Positions 1 to 6,965 are shown, counted from the stretch's first letter. The stretch: 11,053 bases of DNA from Clostridiales bacterium (GCA_021203285.1 JAJQBM010000103.1:1-11053), one strand, 5' to 3'. Made by a program: numbers and translations. Notes: generated by a model not told the origin, from the letters alone.

Positions 1-734
1 GTATTATTCTGGGTGTTGTATTTTCGGGATTTAACGGCGTCATGTACGCCTGGCTGCGGGTGTTCCCGTTTATCATTACATTGGCGATGCAGTATATCTT
101 AAACGGCGCGACATACCTGTTTACCGGCGGTGTGCAGAAGACTTTCCGCGGTGCGGATTTGACGGGAATTTACAAAGTTTTGGGCGGCTACAGTATCCCC
201 TTTATCGGTGGATCGAGTATTAAATCCGGTGTCATCGTAATGGTCGTTCTTGTTATCATCGGATCCCTTATTTTGAACAAAACGCATTTCGGGCGCAACG
301 TGTATGCACTCGGCTCCAATCCGGATGCGGTTGCACTGTCCGGCGTGAGCGTGGCGAAGATGCGTGTCGCGATCTTTGCATTGGCCGGTCTGTTCTTCGC
401 GCTGGCACAGGTCGTCAACATTGGACGTATGGGCAGCGCTTCGCAGTCCATGGGCGTCGGCGACGAGTTCACGGTTATGGCCGGCGCGATGCTCGGCGGT
501 GTTAAAATGGGCGGCGGCGGCGGAAAGATGAGCAACATGGTTGTCGGTGTTCTGATCATCTCCGTGCTGAATCAGGGATTCAACTTCCTGAATGTCAATA
601 CATACTGGCAGTATGTTGCACTTGGCTGTGTCCTTCTGTTCGCGGTTGCGCTGGATACCCTGCAGACGAGAGCTGCACTCAACGCGGCGAAGAAGGTCAG
701 CGGGCAGGCTCCGGCTCCGGAGAAGGCGGCGTAA
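1..734 (+). CDS. Sugar-type ABC transporter permease, 3' part (RbsC/MglC family)
   Basis: C-terminal about 243 residues of a membrane permease of the ribose/galactose importer type (BPD_transp_2). The frame is open from base 3, so the true start lies before the window and the internal ATG at 42 is not the start. The fragment opens with a family-like FNGVM segment followed by hydrophobic helices. It also has the cytoplasmic GRNVYALGSNPDAVALSGV loop typical of RbsC-type proteins (EAA-like coupling region) and several further membrane segments up to about base 660. The tail is charged and Ala-rich. Such proteins pair with a sugar-binding lipoprotein and a tandem ATPase, which should lie upstream. 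A run of five glycines (codons at about 511-525) sits where relatives usually have a shorter Gly-containing loop. The substrate cannot be told. The next gene follows after 12 nt, probably in the same operon. Confidence 0.88.
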   Translation, partial: IILGVVFSGFNGVMYAWLRVFPFIITLAMQYILNGATYLFTGGVQKTFRGADLTGIYKVLGGYSIPFIGGSSIKSGVIVMVVLVIIGSLILNKTHFGRNVYALGSNPDAVALSGVSVAKMRVAIFALAGLFFALAQVVNIGRMGSASQSMGVGDEFTVMAGAMLGGVKMGGGGGKMSNMVVGVLIISVLNQGFNFLNVNTYWQYVALGCVLLFAVALDTLQTRAALNAAKKVSGQAPAPEKAA

Positions 735-746
735 TTCGGAGGACGC

Positions 747-1247
747 ATGGACATTACACAGATCATAGACCGGTATATTGAGGAAATGCGGGCGCTGATA
801 TATGAAAAGTATACGGCGAGGGATTCTGTGAGTACATGGCTCGGCATGGGGAAGGTACAGAAAAATCCTCTTCATGGGCAGTTGTACAAGGACGTGGAGC
901 AGGCGGTGGCCGTGCTGACGAGTCAGTTGGAGGCTTCGCCGGATACAGATCTGGCAGAGCAGGCGGTTCGTGCAGTGCTGGCCTGCGACCGCGGCAGCTA
1001 CAGCGGCGTCGAGGACAGCATCCGTCTCGGACTGATCTCGGTCGAGGCGCTGGCGATCCCGCTGCTCGGCTATATGACGCCGGAAGCGGTCGGAGTGCTC
1101 CGCGGGGAGTATGCGGCCCGGTATCCGGAGCGGGATATGCTCCCGAAACAGAGAGAGCTGTACCGGTGTATGTGCGAGTGTTCCGGTGAGAAAAAGGCCG
1201 GGCGTGCAGTCGGTTTGCGGAATCGCCGCAGCCGGCAGACAAAATAA
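747..1247 (+). CDS. Unrecognised 166-aa protein downstream of sugar permease
   Basis: I do not recognise this family. ATG 747 has GGAGGA at 738-743 and lies 12 nt after the permease stop, so it is probably translated from the same mRNA. The protein has no signal peptide or membrane segment and is probably cytoplasmic and mostly helical. The N-terminal third is acidic and helical (MDITQIIDRYIEEMRALIYE). A middle part around residues 60-115 reads like packed amphipathic helices, and the last 15 or so residues are strongly basic (RNRRSRQTK). Two cysteines (CMCEC region, three Cys within about five residues) lie near residue 143. A role linked to the sugar transport operon is inference from position only. 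A frame in another phase covers part of the same DNA but lacks a ribosome binding site. Confidence 0.72.
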   Translation: MDITQIIDRYIEEMRALIYEKYTARDSVSTWLGMGKVQKNPLHGQLYKDVEQAVAVLTSQLEASPDTDLAEQAVRAVLACDRGSYSGVEDSIRLGLISVEALAIPLLGYMTPEAVGVLRGEYAARYPERDMLPKQRELYRCMCECSGEKKAGRAVGLRNRRSRQTK

Positions 1248-1275
1248 CAGTAATTATCCGATGAAAATATGCTTG

Positions 1276-1314
1276 TCCCCCTGTGTTTGCAGTGAACGCA
1301 GGGGGATCTTTCTG
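1276..1314 (+). terminator. Probable terminator after the sugar-permease operon
   Basis: Inverted repeat TCCCCCTGTG (1276-1285) and CGCAGGGGGA (1297-1306), ten pairs with one G-T wobble and an 11-nt loop, followed by TCTTTCT. The stem is strong and GC-rich but the T-tract is interrupted, so termination may be partial. It lies 29 nt after the stop of the 166-aa gene and before the promoter of the MATE gene, where an operon end is expected. Confidence 0.6.
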
Positions 1315-1374
1315 TCCGGACGGCGGGAAGGGCAGAATTTATGGTAAATTTATGAATGCGGGGAGAAATATTGA

Positions 1375-1403
1375 TTGCGATGCATACGATTGTCTGCTAT
1401 ACT
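1375..1403 (+). promoter_or_regulatory. Extended -10 promoter for the MATE gene
   Basis: TTGCGA (1375-1380), 17-bp spacer, TATACT (1398-1403) preceded by TG at 1395-1396, which makes TGCTATACT. This is a near-ideal sigma-A extended -10 promoter and predicts a transcript start near 1410. Two direct copies of AATTTATG (1336-1343 and 1347-1354, 11 bp apart) lie just upstream and could be a regulator site. Confidence 0.65.
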
Positions 1404-1423
1404 TAAACACCAGAACAGGAGAC

Positions 1424-1465
1424 ATGAAAGCGGATGGTGACTGCGGGGCAGTCATTTTCTTTTGA
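1424..1465 (+). CDS. Possible 13-codon leader peptide before the MATE gene
   Basis: A short frame (MKADGDCGAVIFF) starts at ATG 1424, shortly after the predicted transcript start, and ends at TGA 1463-1465, 16 nt before the preferred MATE start. AGGAGA (1417-1422) lies upstream but only 1 nt from the ATG, closer than usual, so translation may be weak. The frame spans the hairpin at 1438-1454. This arrangement recalls leader peptides of regulated resistance genes, but no complementary antiterminator is obvious. Treat as a candidate only. Confidence 0.25.
   Translation: MKADGDCGAVIFF
1438..1464 (+). terminator. Attenuator-like hairpin in the MATE leader
   Basis: Perfect 7-bp inverted repeat TGACTGC (1438-1444) and GCAGTCA (1448-1454) with a GGG loop, followed directly by TTTTCTTTT (1455-1463). 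This has the form of a small intrinsic terminator placed between the predicted transcript start (about 1410) and the MATE start codon (1482). It could limit read-through into the pump gene. The stem is short and no alternative pairing partner was found, so regulation is inferred rather than shown. Confidence 0.4.
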
Positions 1466-1481
1466 ACTGAGGATGAAGATT

Positions 1482-2861
1482 ATGGGAGAGAACACCAAAG
1501 CAGATACCGGCGCACAGAAAATGGGTGAGATGCCGGTACACAGATTATTTTTAAATATGTCGATACCGCTGATTATATCCATGCTGGTGCAGGCACTGTA
1601 CAATGTAGTGGACAGCGTGTTTGTGTCCATGATCAGCGAGGATGCGCTGACAGCGGTTTCTCTGGTTTCACCGGTTCAGAATCTGATGATCGCGGTGATC
1701 AACGGTACTGCGATCGGTATCAATGCACTGGTCTCGAGACGGTTGGGGCAGCACAAACAGAAAGAGACGGACGAGACGGCGAATGTCGGCCTGTTCCTGA
1801 TGATCTGTAGTTATCTGGTATTTCTTGTCATTGGCCTGACCTGTTCCCGCCGGTTTATCCTGATGCAGACCGATATCGAATCGATTGTGGAATACGGCAC
1901 GACCTATATGACGATTGTGCTGACGCTGGGGTTCGGATTGTTCGGACAGGGTCTGATGGAGCGGCTGCTCCAATCGACCGGGCAGACGATCTTCCCGATG
2001 ATGACACAGTTGACAGGGGCGATCATCAATATCATCTTTGACTGGCTTCTTGTATTCGGGATCGGACCGTTTCCGAAGCTGGACGTTGCGGGGGCCGCGT
2101 ATGCTACCGTTTTGGGCCAGTGTGTGGCGATGGTGATGGCTGTGATCTTTAATGCGAAATATAATAAGGACATTCACCTGCGCCTCCGCATGATCCGCCC
2201 GCAGGCAGATATCATAAAGGATATTTATATCATCGGTATTCCTTCCATTATTATGATGGCGATCGGATCGGTGATGACCTTTGCCATGAATAGGATCCTG
2301 ATTGGCTTCACTTCCACGGCGGTCGCGGTCTTCGGCGCGTATTTCAAGATGCAGAGCATCGTGTTTATGCCGATTTTCGGAATGAACGCTGCCCTGATTC
2401 CGATCATTGCTTACAATTACGGAGCCGGGAAACGGAAGCGGATCACGTCCGCATACAAAATCGGGTGTATTTACGCCTGCATTTTTATGTGGGTCGGGCT
2501 GGCGGTGTTTCAACTGCTTCCGAACCAGCTTCTCGGGCTGTTTAGCGCATCGGATTATATGCAGGAAATCGGCATCCCGGCGCTTCGGATCTGCAGTCTC
2601 GCATTCATCTGCGCCGGGATATCGGTAGTCAGCGGCAGTATCTTTCAGGCGACAGGGAAAAGTATCTACAGCATGATCGTTTCCTTTATCCGCCAGTTGA
2701 TTGTGTTGATTCCGTTGGCTGCGCTGCTGGCGCGGCTGGGGGATGTGAACCTTGTCTGGTTTTCGGTTCCCGCGGCGGAGCTGGTCGACTTTACGGTGAC
2801 AGTGATCCTGATCCGCTGGTTGTTTAAAAATCTGAATAGCATGATGGGAAAGCTGGCGTGA
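1482..2861 (+). CDS. MATE family multidrug/cation antiporter (MepA-like)
   Basis: A 459-residue inner-membrane pump of the MATE family, which exports cationic drugs or metabolites in exchange for Na+ or H+. The N-terminus PLIISMLVQALYNVVDSVFV is the hallmark first helix of MepA-like members. About twelve hydrophobic segments follow in two halves, with the second half starting near IPSIIMMAIGSVMTFAMNRI and the characteristic FGAYFKMQSIVFMPIFGMNA segment. Length is normal for the family. ATG 1482 is preferred because TGAGGA (1468-1473) sits 8 nt upstream. ATG 1434 in the same frame would add 16 residues unlike the family and begin just before the leader hairpin. The gene has its own promoter and a structured leader, and it ends exactly against the stop of proC on the other strand. 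The substrate cannot be inferred. Confidence 0.9.
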   Translation: MGENTKADTGAQKMGEMPVHRLFLNMSIPLIISMLVQALYNVVDSVFVSMISEDALTAVSLVSPVQNLMIAVINGTAIGINALVSRRLGQHKQKETDETANVGLFLMICSYLVFLVIGLTCSRRFILMQTDIESIVEYGTTYMTIVLTLGFGLFGQGLMERLLQSTGQTIFPMMTQLTGAIINIIFDWLLVFGIGPFPKLDVAGAAYATVLGQCVAMVMAVIFNAKYNKDIHLRLRMIRPQADIIKDIYIIGIPSIIMMAIGSVMTFAMNRILIGFTSTAVAVFGAYFKMQSIVFMPIFGMNAALIPIIAYNYGAGKRKRITSAYKIGCIYACIFMWVGLAVFQLLPNQLLGLFSASDYMQEIGIPALRICSLAFICAGISVVSGSIFQATGKSIYSMIVSFIRQLIVLIPLAALLARLGDVNLVWFSVPAAELVDFTVTVILIRWLFKNLNSMMGKLA

Positions 2862-2873
2862 TCAGCTTTTCCC
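2846..2873. terminator. Hairpin straddling the abutting MATE and proC stops
   Basis: GGGAAAGCT (2846-2854) pairs with AGCTTTTCCC (2864-2873) with one bulged T and a 9-nt loop that contains the MATE stop codon. The two genes end tail-to-tail at the palindrome TGATCA (2859-2864) with no bases between them. The hairpin is symmetric enough to form in either transcript, but there is no T-run, so it may stabilise 3' ends rather than terminate. Confidence 0.35.
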
Positions 2874-3680
2874 CAGATCCGCATTGCGGTGGTAGGCGTC
2901 CATGATCGCTTCAATGGCGGCAGAGCGGAATCCGTTCCGCTCGAGCGCGGCGACTCCGGCGATGGTGGAACCGGCGGGGGAGCACACGGCGTCCTTTAAC
3001 GCGCCCGGATGCTGCCCGGTTTCCAGTACCATGGCGGCGGAGCCCATGACGGACTGCGCTGCATAAGTGATCGCGTCCTGTCTGGGGATACCGGCCATCA
3101 CGGCGCCGTCCGCCAAAGCTTCGATAAAGATATAGACGAAAGCCGGTGAGCAACTGCTCACGGCGGAGAAGGCATCCATCAGGTGCTCCGGCAGGCGCAT
3201 GACGCGTCCGGCGCCGGAGAGGATGTCCATGACGCTTTCCGCAGTTTCATCGGATACATCGCTGCCGCAGGCAAGCGCGATCATGCCCATGCCGATGAAG
3301 GCGGGCGTGTTCGGCATCAGCCGGATAAAGGGGAGCGTCTGGCAGGGGCCGGACAGACGCGTCCGCAGCGTTTCAAGCGTCATCCCCACTGCGATGGAGA
3401 CCAGTACCTTCGGCTGGCCTTTTTCTATGGCAGTGTTCAGCGCCGGGGAGATCTCCTCCAGCACGCTGCCGATCACCTGCGGCTTCACACAGAGAAATAT
3501 ATATTCCCCCAACTCTACGGCCTGCGTGTTGTCTGCTGCGGTCTCACAGCCGACCTCGGCGGCCAGTTCTTTCGCTTTTTCCATGTTATAGTCCGTGATA
3601 TAGACCTGCCCGGATTTCAGGGAGCGGATCAGGGCGCCGCCCATGTTCCCGGTTCCGATAAAAGAGATTTTTTTGCTCAT
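2862..3680 (-). CDS. proC: Pyrroline-5-carboxylate reductase
   Basis: A 272-residue cytoplasmic enzyme that reduces 1-pyrroline-5-carboxylate to L-proline with NAD(P)H, the last step of proline synthesis. The Rossmann motif FIGTGNMGGAL is at residues 7-17. RLMPNTPA is the usual mid-protein motif, followed by SPAFVYIFIEALADGAVMAG and the C-terminal dimer-domain signature DAVCSPAGSTIAGV. Length is normal. The start at 3680 is chosen because AGGAGG lies 8 nt upstream and the protein then begins directly with the nucleotide-binding fold. The frame is open further upstream to 3812, but the added residues do not resemble the family. The gene stands alone on the minus strand, convergent with the MATE gene and divergent from the ATPase. 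Two palindromes in its upstream region (3705-3722 and 3726-3740) may be operators. Confidence 0.95.
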   Translation of the reverse strand: MSKKISFIGTGNMGGALIRSLKSGQVYITDYNMEKAKELAAEVGCETAADNTQAVELGEYIFLCVKPQVIGSVLEEISPALNTAIEKGQPKVLVSIAVGMTLETLRTRLSGPCQTLPFIRLMPNTPAFIGMGMIALACGSDVSDETAESVMDILSGAGRVMRLPEHLMDAFSAVSSCSPAFVYIFIEALADGAVMAGIPRQDAITYAAQSVMGSAAMVLETGQHPGALKDAVCSPAGSTIAGVAALERNGFRSAAIEAIMDAYHRNADLGKS

Positions 3681-3704
3681 CTGGGGTTCCTCCTGAAAAT
3701 ACAA

Positions 3705-3740
3705 TATGATACTGCTATCATAAGCTTTTCCGCCGGAAAA
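3705..3740 (-). promoter_or_regulatory. Two adjacent palindromes in the proC promoter region
   Basis: TATGATACTGCTATCATA (3705-3722) is a perfect 7-bp inverted repeat with a 4-bp centre. TTTTCCGCCGGAAAA (3726-3740) is a perfect 7-bp inverted repeat around one base. They are 3 bp apart. On the minus strand the first contains TATGAT, a good -10 candidate 37 nt upstream of the proC start, and the second would fill the spacer up to a poor -35. This is the layout of operator sites for dimeric regulators. The factor is unknown. Confidence 0.4.
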
Positions 3741-3815
3741 TGAAAGCGGAGATTTTGCTGTTTCGGGAACTATTTGTGAAGAATTGATAAAAATGGGTAT
3801 TTTTGCGGTCAATTA

Positions 3816-3824
3816 TGGTATGAT
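3816..3824 (+). promoter_or_regulatory. Possible extended -10 promoter for the P-type ATPase
   Basis: TGGTATGAT is an extended -10 element (TG, one base, TATGAT) about 57 nt upstream of the ATPase start. No convincing -35 lies at 17 bp. TTGATA at 3784-3789 is too far away (29-bp spacer). CAATTAT occurs at 3810-3816 and again at 3840-3846, flanking this element. Confidence 0.35.
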
Positions 3825-3880
3825 AGGCATGGTTCTGAACAATTATCATGATTTAAAAATACTGTGACAGGACAGGTGTT

Positions 3881-5752
3881 TTGAGGAATATGTACGATCA
3901 GGAGAACATACGGGGCCTCACGGAGCAGGAGGCAGCCGTGCAGGAGCGGCGCGGCAATGTCAATGTGATGCCGGAGCATTCGGGAAAAAGTGTGAAACAG
4001 ATCATCCGTGGGAATGTCGTCACTTATTTTAATGCGATTTTCTGCATTATCGCGGTGTTTTTGATCATTGCGGGGTCATACAACAGCCTCACCTTCATTC
4101 CCTTGGTTGCTGCGAATACAGTGATTGGGATTATCCAGCAGCTACAGGCGAAAAAGGTGCTGGACAAATTGTCCCTTCTGGATGTCGCCTCCTACCGGGT
4201 GCGCAGGGAGGGAAAGGAGCGGGAGATTCCCTCTGACCGTCTGGTGCTGGGAGATGTGATCCGGCTGGAGGGCGGGCAGCAGATTCCGGCGGATGCCGAG
4301 GTGCTTTCCGGGCGCGTCATGGTAAATGAATCGCTGCTCACCAGCGAGGCGGATGAGGTAGAAAAGACGGAGGGAGCAAAGCTGATGTCCGGAAGCTTTG
4401 TGGTATCCGGCGTCTGTTATGCCGAGCTGATCTGTGTGGGCGCGCACTCCTATGCGGCAAGGCTGACCGCGAAGGCGAAGGTGATTCGGGAAAAGCCGTC
4501 TCAGATGATTTTTGATATTGATCTGATTGTCAAAATCGCGGGTATCCTGATCATTCCGATCGGAATCGCCCTCTTTTATCAGGGGATGTTTGTCAATGGA
4601 AATACATTCTCAGAGGCGGTGGTCTCGATGGTGGGCGCTGTCATCGGGATGATTCCGGAGGGACTCTATCTGCTGGTGACGGTGGCGCTGACTCTGAGCG
4701 CGATGCGGCTAGGACAGCGGCATGTCCTCCTCCACGATATGCGCAGCACGGAAGCGCTGGCGCGGGTGGATGTACTTTGCGTGGATAAGACCGGGACACT
4801 CACGGATAACAAAATGCAGATCACAGCGGTGCTGGCGCCGGTCGGAACGGATGAGAAAGCGCGGATGAATGCGGAAGAGATACTGGGCGCTTATGTCCAC
4901 ACGGTCCGGGATTCCAACAGCACGGCAAAAGCGCTCTGCGCTTATTACAAGGAGGGACGGCTGCTGTCGGCGGTGTCTGTGAAGCCGTTCAGTTCGAAGG
5001 AGAAATTTTCCGAGATCGCCACGGACGCGGAGATCTACCGGCTGGGAGCGCCGGAGTTTCTGCTGGATGACGCTACGCTGGAGGAGAATCAGGATATCCT
5101 GCGGGAGCATCTGGAAAAAGGAGAGCGGCTTCTCGCCTTTGTCAGTGTCCGAGGCGACACGGTAAAGCCGCTGTTGTTTGTGTGTCTGGTGAACGGGTTT
5201 CGCCCGCACGTGAAGGAGACGATTGCTTATCTCACGGCGCAGGAGATGACGGTGAAGGTGATCTCCGACGATAATCCGCTGACGGTGTCGCGAATCGCCG
5301 CGATGGTCGGCATCCCGAATGCAGACCGATATGTCGATGCGACAACCTTAAAGTCCAAACAGGACTATGCGGAAGCAGTACGAAACTATACGGTTTTCGG
5401 GAGGGTTAAGCCGGAACAGAAAAAGAATCTGGTCGTCGCTCTGCGGAAAAGCGGACAGAAGGTCGCCATGACGGGGGACGGCGTCAACGACATTCTCGCC
5501 ATGAAGGAGGCGGACTGTTCCATTGCCATCGGCGCCGGCAGCGATGCGGCCCGGCAGGCTGCGCAGGTGGTGCTGCTGGATTCCGATTTTTCCCATATGC
5601 GGGAGATTATCGGGGAGGGGCGGCGCAATATCAACAATATCACGCGATCCGCGACGCTTTTCCTTTATAAGAACATCTTCTCCATGCTGCTGGCGGTTTT
5701 TCCATTATCAATACGTTTACCTATCCGCTGCAGCCCACACAGGTCTCCCTGA
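3881..5752 (+). CDS. P-type ATPase, N-terminal fragment before the frameshift
   Basis: A 623-codon piece that carries the A, P and N domains, helices M1-M4 and the beginning of M5 (SATLFLYKNIFSMLLAVF). The final 18 or so residues after VF are out-of-frame and Arg/Ser/Pro-rich. Without M5-M10 the product would lack part of the ion path and is unlikely to pump. Confidence 0.7.
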   Translation: MRNMYDQENIRGLTEQEAAVQERRGNVNVMPEHSGKSVKQIIRGNVVTYFNAIFCIIAVFLIIAGSYNSLTFIPLVAANTVIGIIQQLQAKKVLDKLSLLDVASYRVRREGKEREIPSDRLVLGDVIRLEGGQQIPADAEVLSGRVMVNESLLTSEADEVEKTEGAKLMSGSFVVSGVCYAELICVGAHSYAARLTAKAKVIREKPSQMIFDIDLIVKIAGILIIPIGIALFYQGMFVNGNTFSEAVVSMVGAVIGMIPEGLYLLVTVALTLSAMRLGQRHVLLHDMRSTEALARVDVLCVDKTGTLTDNKMQITAVLAPVGTDEKARMNAEEILGAYVHTVRDSNSTAKALCAYYKEGRLLSAVSVKPFSSKEKFSEIATDAEIYRLGAPEFLLDDATLEENQDILREHLEKGERLLAFVSVRGDTVKPLLFVCLVNGFRPHVKETIAYLTAQEMTVKVISDDNPLTVSRIAAMVGIPNADRYVDATTLKSKQDYAEAVRNYTVFGRVKPEQKKNLVVALRKSGQKVAMTGDGVNDILAMKEADCSIAIGAGSDAARQAAQVVLLDSDFSHMREIIGEGRRNINNITRSATLFLYKNIFSMLLAVFPLSIRLPIRCSPHRSP

Positions 5753-5757
5753 TCTCC

Positions 5758-6231
5758 ATGTTCAACATCGGCGTACCGGCGTTCCTTCTGGCGTTTGAGT
5801 CCAGCGAGCGAAAACAGAATATCCGCTTCCTGCTCGATGTGCTGCTCCGGTCGCTGCCCGCCGCGCTGACCTCTTTCTCCTCCATTGCGGCCATGGTCGT
5901 GCTGGGAAATGTTTTCAACCTTCCCGCGGAGGATGTGAGTGTCGCCAGCACCTTCCTTCTGTCCGTGGTGGGCTTTTTGATCCTGTACCGGATCTGCGAA
6001 CCACTGAATAAATACCGCGCCTGCGTCCTTTTCGGCTGTATCGCGGCGATGATATTCTTTGCAGTGTTTTTCAACGACCTTTTCGCCATCAGCGGGATTT
6101 CCGCGCGGTGCGCGCTTCTTGCAGCGGTCTTTGCCTTTGAGGAGGAATCCATCGTGCGGCATCTGACGAAGTGGTTTGAGTTCCTGAGGCGGAGGGCGGT
6201 TAAGAAGCATTTGACACATCGCAGAGGATGA
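5758..6231 (+). CDS. P-type ATPase, C-terminal fragment after the frameshift
   Basis: A 157-codon piece holding the last membrane helices (MFNIGVPAFLLAFE onward) and a basic C-terminal tail. The open frame extends back to 5701 as SIINTFTYPLQPTQVSLIS, which joins smoothly to the upstream fragment. The ATG at 5758 has no clear ribosome binding site, so this is the broken end of one gene rather than a separate gene. Confidence 0.65.
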   Translation: MFNIGVPAFLLAFESSERKQNIRFLLDVLLRSLPAALTSFSSIAAMVVLGNVFNLPAEDVSVASTFLLSVVGFLILYRICEPLNKYRACVLFGCIAAMIFFAVFFNDLFAISGISARCALLAAVFAFEEESIVRHLTKWFEFLRRRAVKKHLTHRRG

Positions 6232-6266
6232 AGAAATGACGCTGCAGCAGCAGGGAGGTGTTTCAC

Positions 6267-6965
6267 ATGAGTTACCGCATTGCGATCTGTGACGATTCGG
6301 CCGCAGACCGGACATACATACGATCCTTGATCGATCTCTGGGCAAAGGAAGAGGCGTCCTCAGTGCGGGTCGAGGAGTTTCCCTCCGCAGAGAGCTTTTT
6401 GTTTTGCTATGAGGCGGATAAACAGTGGGACATCCTCCTGCTGGATATCGAGATGGGCGACATGGACGGCGTGAGTCTGGCTAAACGGCTGCGGCAGGAT
6501 AACGAGACTTTGCAGATCGTCTTTGTCACAGGCTACTCCGATTACATCGCGGAAGGCTATGAGGTGGCGGCGCTCCATTACCTGATGAAGCCGCTGAAAA
6601 AGGAAAAGTTTTTTGCCGTGCTGAACCGCGCCGCGGAGAAGCTGAGGAAAAATGAAAAGGTTCTGACCCTTGATCTGTCCGGCGAGACGGTGCGCGTGCC
6701 GGTCTGGCAGATTCTCTATGCGGAGGTGCAGCTCAACTACGTTACCATCCACGCAAAAGAGGATGTCCGGGTGAAGATGACGCTCTCTGACCTGCAGCGT
6801 GAGCTGGACGACCGCTTTTACCGAGTGGGCCGCTCCGCCATTGTAAATCTGACGCAGGTGCGGCGTGTCACGCGGACGGATATTTATCTGGCGGAGGAGG
6901 TTGGCCTGCCGCTGCCGCGGGGCGCTTATGAGGGGCTGAACCGGGCGATTATACAGATGGGGTGA
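6267..6965 (+). CDS. LytTR-family response regulator (AgrA/VirR type)
   Basis: A 232-residue cytoplasmic two-component regulator. The receiver domain (residues 3-120) has the acidic pair D9-D10, the phospho-acceptor D60 in DILLLDIEM, T88 and K108 (LMKPL). The LytTR DNA-binding domain (about 133-230) shows the family ends VGRSAIVNL and LPLPRGAYEGLN. The ATG at 6267 is chosen because GGGAGG (6253-6258) lies 8 nt upstream; a GTG at 6258 in the same frame overlaps that site. The gene lies 35 nt after the P-type ATPase and 6 nt before the kinase gene, which is probably its partner. LytTR proteins bind pairs of 9-bp direct repeats 21-22 bp apart, and such a pair lies at 7642-7671 ahead of the ABC genes, the likely target. 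No lesion is seen. Confidence 0.92.
   Translation: MSYRIAICDDSAADRTYIRSLIDLWAKEEASSVRVEEFPSAESFLFCYEADKQWDILLLDIEMGDMDGVSLAKRLRQDNETLQIVFVTGYSDYIAEGYEVAALHYLMKPLKKEKFFAVLNRAAEKLRKNEKVLTLDLSGETVRVPVWQILYAEVQLNYVTIHAKEDVRVKMTLSDLQRELDDRFYRVGRSAIVNLTQVRRVTRTDIYLAEEVGLPLPRGAYEGLNRAIIQMG

Larger units (their letters stand above)
3881..6231 (+). pseudogene. Cation-translocating P-type ATPase (CtpE-like), frameshifted
   Basis: About 783 residues when the frame is repaired, a full-length P-type ATPase that would pump a cation (Ca2+ is the known substrate of mycobacterial CtpE, here only a guess) using ATP. Two N-terminal helices are followed by the A-domain with TSEAD (residues 154-158), then the M4 motif IPEGL (P259), the phosphorylation site DKTGTLT (D302), the nucleotide-binding LGAPEFLLDD, the hinge TGDGVND (about 531-537) and a C-terminal set of membrane helices. 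The second A-domain residue is Ser where TGE is usual; the key Glu is kept. The frame breaks at five T (5697-5701). Six T would read LAVFSIINTFTYPLQ and continue without stops to 6231. Start: TTG 3881 has AGGA 8 nt upstream, while ATG 3890 has GAGGA only 2 nt away. The regulator gene follows after 35 nt. Confidence 0.85.

Noticed and set aside
511..526. GGC/GGN repeat in the permease as a contingency tract
   Set aside because: It is a short, in-frame trinucleotide run coding for glycines, so length change would not shift the frame. It is probably just a Gly-rich loop.
99..875. Antisense open frame (258 codons) opposite the permease and the 166-aa gene
   Set aside because: No family resemblance and no start signal. 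It crosses two well-supported genes on the other strand.
1283..1465. 60-codon plus-strand frame in the leader region before the MATE gene
   Set aside because: It would start inside the terminator stem, has no ribosome binding site, and runs across the promoter. Only its last 13 codons, after the transcript start, deserve mention.
1668..2513. Long antisense open frame (281 codons) opposite the MATE gene
   Set aside because: Composition is rich in His, Asp, Arg and Gln with no recognisable domain, there is no ribosome binding site, and it mirrors the codon pattern of the MATE gene.
3183..3743. Plus-strand open frame (186 codons) opposite proC
   Set aside because: It is a shadow of the proC coding sequence; the minus-strand protein matches all ProC motifs.
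3681..3812. N-terminal extension of ProC from the ATG at 3812
   Set aside because: The extra 44 residues do not resemble the family and include the promoter palindromes, while 3680 has an ideal AGGAGG.
5697..5701. Programmed -1 frameshift in the ATPase
   Set aside because: The upstream codon GTT would re-pair poorly with GGT, no downstream stem or upstream SD-like stimulator was evident, and P-type ATPases are not known to use one. A simple one-base deletion explains it better.
5665..6345. Antisense open frame spanning the ATPase 3' end and the regulator start
   Set aside because: It is low-complexity in character, overlaps two real genes, and has no start signal.
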